NCBI GenBank assembly: GCA_034687125.1 | Contig: JAQGBZ010000617.1 | Span: forward strand, 1-26,510 | Direction of reading: 5' to 3' | From: Neelides folsomi | Lineage: Eukaryota > Arthropoda > Collembola > Neelipleona > Neelidae | Length of the DNA: 26,510 bases | In this document: positions 21,436 through 26,510 of the stretch, piece after piece | How positions within the stretch are numbered: position 1 is the stretch's first letter | Layout: each line of letters begins with the position of its first letter | Notes under the pieces: model-generated | The model's input: only the letters and a program-made list of their open reading frames with translations | Databases searched by the model: none | Told to the model about the DNA's origin: nothing | Made by a program: the position numbers and the translations under genes

Positions 21436-21800
21436 TTTAGCGTCATTTGTAAATCATAAGTTAATTATATTTTATCCTAAAATAAAGAATTCATTTATGA
21501 ATATTAAAATATCATCACAATTCATAATTAATTTTTAGTTTGGTTGAGGCATTCAGGCGCTTACCCTCGTCGGTTCTCTTTCAATATCTCTACAGACTTT
21601 ACATGTTCTGGTTAGTTTGGGCCATCGTGGACGAATTAAAAACAGGTGGATGAAGAAAATAAATTGATTAATAAAATATTAGTATAATTTCCAATTTTGC
21701 ATGTATTTTTTTCCAATCTCTGATAAATTAATTCATTATATATTACAAAAATTTCAATAATAAGTCTTATTTTATCATTCAAACAATCAGTTTTATTAGA
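21436..21800. other. Spacer between the Arf pseudogene and the ATAAGACGC field
   Basis: AT-rich. An AG acceptor-like site near 21538 precedes an open stretch to about 21653. Its translation shows no Arf (NKxD, SAK) motif and I cannot assign it. Confidence 0.4.
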
Positions 21801-21804
21801 AATA

Positions 21805-22193
21805 TATAAGGCGCCCACGTGTTTATGACGCACTTATGTATACTACTATAATCCCCCCTTAATAAGCCGCCCTCATTTATAAGCCGCATTTGAAAAATTT
21901 ACATACAAATCCTATAGGAATACATAGGAATGTATACACATATAATTATATTTGATCTATAAGACGCCTTCGTTTATAAGACGCACGAGCACCCCAAAAT
22001 TTTCTTATAAAAGACGTTATCGGAGGAGGATTAGGGTAATATACCTTACATGTATTGTGACAGGATTTATACAGATAGTATATATTCAATGTATGATGCA
22101 AATTTCAATTGTTCATCGAGACGCTCTCGTGTATAAGAAGCCCTCATAGATTAGACGCACTTAAGGCATTACTAAACCTTGTATAAGACGCGT
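21805..22193. repeat. Field of ATAAG(A/C)CGC motifs with 17-bp period
   Basis: About ten copies of TATAAG(A/C/G)CGC or close variants occur at about 21805, 21823, 21861, 21878, 21958, 21975, 22006, 22118, 22133, 22150 and 22182, all on the plus strand. Neighbours within each cluster are 17 or 18 bp apart (21861/21878, 21958/21975, 22118/22135/22152). This suits clustered protein-binding sites at a transposon end. A BED zinc-finger fragment follows 300 bp downstream. Confidence 0.75.
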
Positions 22194-22316
22194 CGTATCA
22201 GCAAATAAACAGGGTAGTCAAGACTAAAACCTGATCCTGATTGCTATGTATTTCAATAATTTCACGCGTGTTCAACGACAATCGTAGACTTTCGGACTAA
22301 AACATTTAATGGTGAG

Positions 22317-22348
22317 TTGTACCAATGTACCTATGGCCATTGGTACAA
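22317..22348. repeat. Perfect hairpin, 11-bp arms
   Basis: TTGTACCAATG (22317-22327) is the exact reverse complement of CATTGGTACAA (22338-22348), with a 10-nt loop. It lies between the ATAAGACGC field and the BED fragment and may belong to the same element. Confidence 0.75.
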
Positions 22349-22509
22349 TATCAAGTCGATAAACCGAGAATATCGTTTGCCCTCTATTAGCTGAAATAAA
22401 ATTAATCGCAACAAATACGCATTTATTATTTCATAATTTCGTTTCACAAATAAATTGAATCATCCAAGAATCATCACTCTCAATTAAGCTAAGATTTAAA
22501 TGATTAAAA

Positions 22510-22704
22510 GTGATATCATCTAGTGATTACCCTTCGGTGTGGCATTTATTCACAAGAAGTGAAAACAAAGAATCAGCAAAACGTAAAAAGTGTGGAAAAA
22601 ATATATCATGCAAAGGAAGTACCACCACTGGTTTACGATCTCACGCTAAATCCCAGCACAGGATTAAATTTGAAAATAAAAATACTCAAGTTGAAGATAG
22701 ATAA
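22510..22704 (+). pseudogene. BED zinc-finger fragment, probably from a hAT transposase
   Basis: The reading SVWHLFTRS, KKCGKNISCKGSTTTGL, RSHAKSQH matches a BED zinc finger, the N-terminal DNA-binding domain of many hAT transposases and domesticated ZBED proteins. The distal Cys (KKCGK) and the H-x4-H pair are present. The first zinc Cys position is Arg (CGT, one base from TGT), so the finger is damaged. There is no good ATG in frame, and a stop follows soon after the domain. No hAT catalytic domain is seen downstream. It looks like a truncated, decayed transposase remnant. Confidence 0.7.
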
Positions 22705-22770
22705 ATTAATTTGTCATATTAACTTTCAATTAGAATATCTTATTGTTTTCATCAAGAATTTTATTATTAC

Positions 22771-22880
22771 AAAAATTAGTCACCCTTTTTGTTGACTTTG
22801 TTAATAATTAAATAAATCTCTCATATTTATAATTATTAATTATCAGTTTTTAATTTTATTTATTTATTTTTTAGTTAATT
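22771..22880. repeat. 110-bp direct repeat, copy 1
   Basis: This is nearly identical to 23758-23867, with one difference seen: ATCTCTCAT here, ATCTTTCAT there. The copies start AAAAATTAGTCACCC and end GTTAATT. They lack TG...CA ends, so a solo-LTR reading is not favoured. Confidence 0.9.
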
Positions 22881-23757
22881 TTTTAATTGGTTCGAGGAAT
22901 ACCCGGACTGGGGGCTACGGCCATTTTAAACATATATGGCAGTATGTTATTAATTCATTTAATTCATCTGTCAATAAGTTTATTAAGGGCTGTATTCTCC
23001 CGTCTTTTGTTGGACTCCCGAATCACCGGGAGTGAAGAATTGGCGGAAGAAGAGAACCAAAAGATCTGACCGTTTTGACAGCTGAGGCTGACGAGAGTGA
23101 AGGGTGAAGGAGATCTCTATTTTTCTCCAGCGCAGCACAATCAGCCTCTTAGCTTCCCAAAACCACAAACTCTCAATATGAAAATGTTAAAATGTGAATG
23201 CATTGCTCCTTCTTTATCTTTTTCATTTATATACACGCATCTCTTGAGTCTCTTAAATGTGAGTCTGTGAGCCTGTAATATATGATATATCTCCGATCAT
23301 AACTTTGAATGATTGAATTCAAAGTTAATTTTAACTGTGTGTATAAATGTAATATCAGTATATTCTACATTATCTATTGTACATATGCGAACTTGTAGTT
23401 CGGAACTTCGGAGTCTGGATATTCTCAATTGATTTATTTATGACTTAATTTAAACCAATATTTTAAATTAAAAAGGCAAAGGCTGAATGACGTCATTTGA
23501 TGATTGGTGCCAACTAACATATATCAACAAGACTATTTAATTGAGTCTGGCACTTCTCAATTGATTTATGCTCTGTTTTCTTTGAGGTTTAGAGCGCTTT
23601 AAAACAAGTTTTTTTATTTAAAATTTTTTAAGTGTTGATAATCTTCAACAGACACAAATTTGACTTTCAAGTCTAAAATGTAGATATTTTTAATCTTCAA
23701 AACACTTATAAATACTCCTCAAGTATTCTATTAACTATTGATAACCTTTTCTTTTAT
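22881..23757. other. Unassigned interval between the two 110-bp repeats
   Basis: No supported gene. It includes a small interrupted palindrome ACTCCCG...CGGGAGT near 23010, a GC-richer patch at about 22985-23150, and two copies of TTCTCAATTGATTTAT near 23424 and 23546. It may be the internal part of an unrecognised mobile element bounded by the 110-bp repeats. Confidence 0.4.
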
Positions 23758-23867
23758 AAAAATTAGTCACCCTTTTTGTTGACTTTGTTAATAATTAAAT
23801 AAATCTTTCATATTTATAATTATTAATTATCAGTTTTTAATTTTATTTATTTATTTTTTAGTTAATT
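23758..23867. repeat. 110-bp direct repeat, copy 2
   Basis: Second copy of 22771-22880, in the same orientation and 987 bp away. It directly abuts the TGTAGCCATT minisatellite on its right side. Confidence 0.9.
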
Positions 23868-23868
23868 C

Positions 23869-24010
23869 TGTAGCCATTCTAATGTGTAGCCATATATTAT
23901 CTGTAGCCATTTTAATATGTAGCCATTTAAATATGTAGCCATTTAAATTTGTAGCTATTTAAATGTAGCCATTATGGTTTGTAGCCATTTAGTATGTAGC
24001 CATTATTTTA
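23869..24010. repeat. TGTAGCCATT minisatellite
   Basis: About nine units built on TGTAGCCATTTAAATA, roughly 12-17 bp each, lie head to tail. One unit carries TAGCTATT in place of TAGCCATT. Spacer length between cores varies. A related word (CTACGGCCATTTTAAA) occurs after copy 1 of the 110-bp repeat near 22914. Confidence 0.85.
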
Positions 24011-24171
24011 GGCTCCCATTATTATAATATATTGAATAAAGAACAACTATGTAGTATAACCAACACTGGCGCTATACTAGTCTATAATATTCATAAGCGT
24101 CAAGTCTATAAGATAAGTAAGTATATTTATATAAGTAAGTTTATATCCAATATATAACTATCTATATATTC

Positions 24172-24240
24172 CAACGCATACTTTCCGCCAAGTTTGGCGG
24201 CTTGGTAATCACGGGAAATTTTGGCGGGAAGGATGCGTTG
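24172..24240. repeat. Foldback with 20-bp arms containing GGCGGGAA boxes
   Basis: CAACGCATACTTTCCGCCAA (24172-24191) pairs with the reverse complement of TTGGCGGGAAGGATGCGTTG (24221-24240), with three mismatches. Inside lies a second stem, CCGCCAAGTTTGGCGG. The TTTGGCGG/GGCGGGAA words resemble E2F binding sites. This may be a decayed MITE or a regulatory palindrome. Confidence 0.65.
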
Positions 24241-24474
24241 ATGTTAACGTGCGTACAACCTTTAGTATACGAATCTCAAACAATTTCCGACTATCCCACT
24301 AAAGGAAGAAAATGTTCAATGTATTAAGATATAACATAACGATGGAAAAACAACGCTAATTTTCACGGTCAATTTCAATCAATTTTATTGTTTATTTTTC
24401 ACAGGGCCAATTGTTCATTAACCGATTATTCATTAATTGACTTATTGTGAAGAGTGGAGGTCGTATCCTCAATT
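24241..24474. other. 3' flank of the helical-protein gene
   Basis: Spacer with a minus-strand AATAAA (plus-strand TTTATT at 24391-24396), about 80 nt beyond the stop codon at 24475. This is a plausible poly(A) signal for the minus-strand gene. Nothing else is seen. Confidence 0.45.
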
Positions 24475-25657
24475 TTAATTCCCAGATGTTAATTTTACCA
24501 AATCATCCATTTTAGAATAAATTTGGTCCATTAATTTAGAAAATTTATCATTACACTTTTCCCTATTTTCTTCCAATTTTTCAATTTCATTCAATTCATT
24601 TTGAAGGCTTTTCATAGTATCCTCCGTCATTAGATGCGACGCTAAACTATACATAGATATTCCCCAGTTTGTTAGGGCTAGGACGAGTCCAAGTGTTCCC
24701 ATTATAGGCGAAGCTGTATCAGCTAAAATCGCGACAGATGTCAAATTAATTGATCCTGATGCACATCCAGCTATTCCATGAACTAAATTTTGTTTCCGCA
24801 AATTTTTAAATTGAAATATTTGGCCTTCTATATTTATTTTCAGACCATCTAAAATTAATTTTTATAGCATAAGCATTCATTACTCATTTATATACATATA
24901 ACAATTATTTTGATAATATAAAATTTAAATATATTACGTTACTTACAAATTTTCAATTTCAGGTCGATGAATTTGTTAGTAACTTTATCCTTTAAATTGT
25001 CAATTTTTCGATTTGCAGAAAAGCTGAACGTCTTTACTGTTTCCACAAACTCTTCCAACTCTTTTATCAAACTTTCAATTTCAGAAAATAGTTCATCTAT
25101 TTCTCTTCTCGTAGCTTGGGAAGATTCAACAAGATTTTCAGCCTTTTTGATAAAATCCCAGAATTCTTTTAGTCGTATGATCTCAACTGCCAAACTAATT
25201 ACATTTGAGCAAATTCCAAGCCCAACCAATTTGTTTGCTTTAGCAGTATCAGTTATATTTCCAGATTTAATAGCTGCATAGCAGCTACATGCAAAATTTA
25301 CAATGTGTGGAACGTAGTTTTTCAATTCTTCCGGAATCTGAAAATATAAATAATACCTTATTATATTTATTATATTATTTAATTTAATTTTGTTAATTTT
25401 TGATTGCGATTTGTAATAATTTAAAGCAATGATAATTAATTTAAAAAACATTTATGAAACACTGGACTTTGACATATCAACCCTAGTGTTTTTAGGTAAC
25501 TTATTTAAATATATTATATATTAATTTACTTTTCTTATATTGTAAAAACGCTTACCTTCTCAATATCAATATACTTAACAAAAATTTCCAATAAAGTAGA
25601 AATAAAACTTTCTAATTGTTCCTGATCAGTTCCAGTTTTCTCAAATGAATTGGCCAT
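24475..25657 (-). CDS. Three-exon helical protein with hydrophobic hairpin and coiled coils, unknown family
   Basis: I do not recognise the family by sequence. Exons 25657-25556, 25337-24947 and 24848-24475 join in phase into 288 aa, starting MANSFEKTGTDQEQLESF. Splice sites are standard (GTAAGC and GTAAGT donors, TTTCAG and TTTTAG acceptors). There is no signal peptide. Residues 35-90 are a helical segment with two moderately hydrophobic stretches. Residues about 95-160 form a charged coiled coil (REIDELFSEIESLIKELEEF). Residues about 187-237 are a long Gly/Ala/Ser-rich hydrophobic stretch interrupted by Asp208 and Pro212 (AGCASGS, LADTASPIMGTLGLVLALTN), suggesting a membrane hairpin. Residues 240-285 are a second coiled coil. 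Coil, hydrophobic hairpin, coil is the layout of apolipoprotein-L-like proteins and of some alpha-helical pore-forming proteins. Either function is inference only. The full-length frame and intact splice sites argue for an active gene. Confidence 0.75.
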
Positions 25658-26468
25658 TTCAATGATTTTTATGAATTTAATATGATTTAATCAAAAGAAT
25701 TAGAATTTAAGTAATGAGAGTGGAAAACTGGAAACATGAACCCTCAAGTAAAGATGAAATAAAAGTGATTTTAGTTGATCATAAACAATTTAGGTATTTA
25801 TACTTTTAGAAGAGCTTTACATAACACAGGACCTGTTACTCATGCGTTATATGTATATAAACTTTTATTTATGCCTTAATCTTTATCCAATTGAGATGCG
25901 AACAAGTGAACATGTATTACTTACATACTTAACATGTATGAATGTAAATGTATATAAGTAGGATATTGTTTATTTATTCTTTGTTTAAAGTATATTTCAC
26001 TTCACCAGTTATAGTAGAAATTTTTGTTATTTTAGATGTCTTTAATAGCCCTGCTGTTAACTTACTCTGTATAGCATTATATGAATGTACCTTTAAATAA
26101 ATGAATATTTTGTATGTTAATGCATTTCATCGTCATAAATTTACATATTTACAAGCAATCAAGTTATTTGTGAATCCAAGGAATAGAGAGACTCCAAGGC
26201 GAATTCTCGGAATAGAAAACTCGTCTTTTCAGGTGTTCAGGTCTAAAGTTCCATGGCATTGGCAATGGCTCACTTCCATATAAAAATGCAATCCGATAAG
26301 AACGAAATGAATACATACCTAATACCTATAAATAAGGTAAATGAAATTGAATATAAATTACATTTATGCAATTATAATTTTATTCAAATTAAGTCGAGAA
26401 TTAATTCATATGCCATGCATTCATGCATTTATTGGCTAACATATCGCTATCTTGTAAAATTGAGGCTC
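25658..26468. other. Upstream flank of the helical-protein gene, no further gene seen
   Basis: AT-rich sequence that should include the minus-strand promoter near 25660-25900. A ~60-codon open stretch at 26101-26283 has no recognisable similarity and I do not call it. Confidence 0.45.
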
Positions 26469-26492
26469 CATGGAGCACCATGGTGCTCCATG
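26469..26492. repeat. 24-bp perfect palindrome
   Basis: The centre is TGGAGCACCATGGTGCTCCA, extended by CA on the left and TG on the right, with no spacer. The word GCTCCA recurs on both sides (26465-26470 and the window end). It may be the start of a repeat or transposon end running past the window. Confidence 0.85.
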
Positions 26493-26510
26493 AAGTGAAA
26501 TTTCGCTCCA

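Noticed and set aside
22771..23867. LTR retrotransposon with 110-bp LTRs
   Set aside because: The repeats lack TG...CA ends, and no primer-binding site, polypurine tract or pol/gag coding is seen between them.
24967..25281. Plus-strand ORF opposite exon 2 of the helical-protein gene
   Set aside because: The minus strand has clean splice sites and a three-exon frame. The plus reading is its shadow.
26101..26498. Overlapping short plus-strand ORFs at the right edge
   Set aside because: No recognisable domains, and the sequence is AT-rich except for the palindrome.
1..26510. CRISPR arrays, tRNA or rRNA genes
   Set aside because: No array of identical repeats with unique spacers, and no recognisable tRNA box A/B or rRNA segment was seen by eye on either strand.

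Overview
The window reads as an AT-rich nuclear genome of an animal, most likely an arthropod or another ecdysozoan. Its genes are split by short GT-AG introns, and it holds several small DNA transposons and a few TTAGG-like runs. The animal assignment is strong. The narrower placement is inference. There are no operons, ribosome binding sites or prokaryotic features.

Left part (1-6,519). A WDR47 orthologue lies on the minus strand. Nine coding exons were placed from 4564 down to 632, giving 667 residues; the last ~70 residues of the WD40 propeller lie beyond position 1. One intron carries a 141-bp MITE with long inverted repeats. About 1.95 kb without genes separates the WDR47 start from the next gene, which is transcribed in the opposite direction.

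Centre (6,520-16,639). A secreted M1-family zinc aminopeptidase (APN-like) can be assembled as 24 plus-strand exons. The summed exons are 2,943 nt in one open frame (980 aa). It has intact zinc-binding and catalytic residues, several microexons and two probable GC-AG introns. A 62-codon minus-strand ORF of unknown function follows. Next is a complete three-exon lathosterol oxidase (SC5D, 297 aa) on the plus strand with all its histidine boxes.

Right part (16,640-24,250). This is a mobile-element graveyard. It holds a perfect 29-bp-arm hairpin beside short tandem repeats, and a 979-bp non-autonomous hAT element with perfect 8-bp target duplications. It also holds an Arf-family GTPase pseudogene whose second intron houses a Merlin/IS1595-type transposon. 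The transposase copy has its own two spliceosomal introns and is broken by a 28-bp tandem duplication. Further on are a field of ATAAG(A/C)CGC motifs with a 17-bp period, a degenerate BED zinc-finger fragment, a 110-bp sequence present twice 987 bp apart, a TGTAGCCATT minisatellite and a foldback with E2F-like boxes.

Far right (24,475-25,657). A three-exon minus-strand gene encodes a 288-aa predicted helical protein with a Gly/Ala-rich hydrophobic hairpin between two coiled coils. This layout resembles apolipoprotein-L-like and other membrane-inserting helical proteins, but I do not recognise the family. It is the best candidate for something undescribed. The window ends in a 24-bp perfect palindrome.

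The genes do not form a functional pathway together; this is ordinary eukaryotic gene order with a transposon-rich interval.
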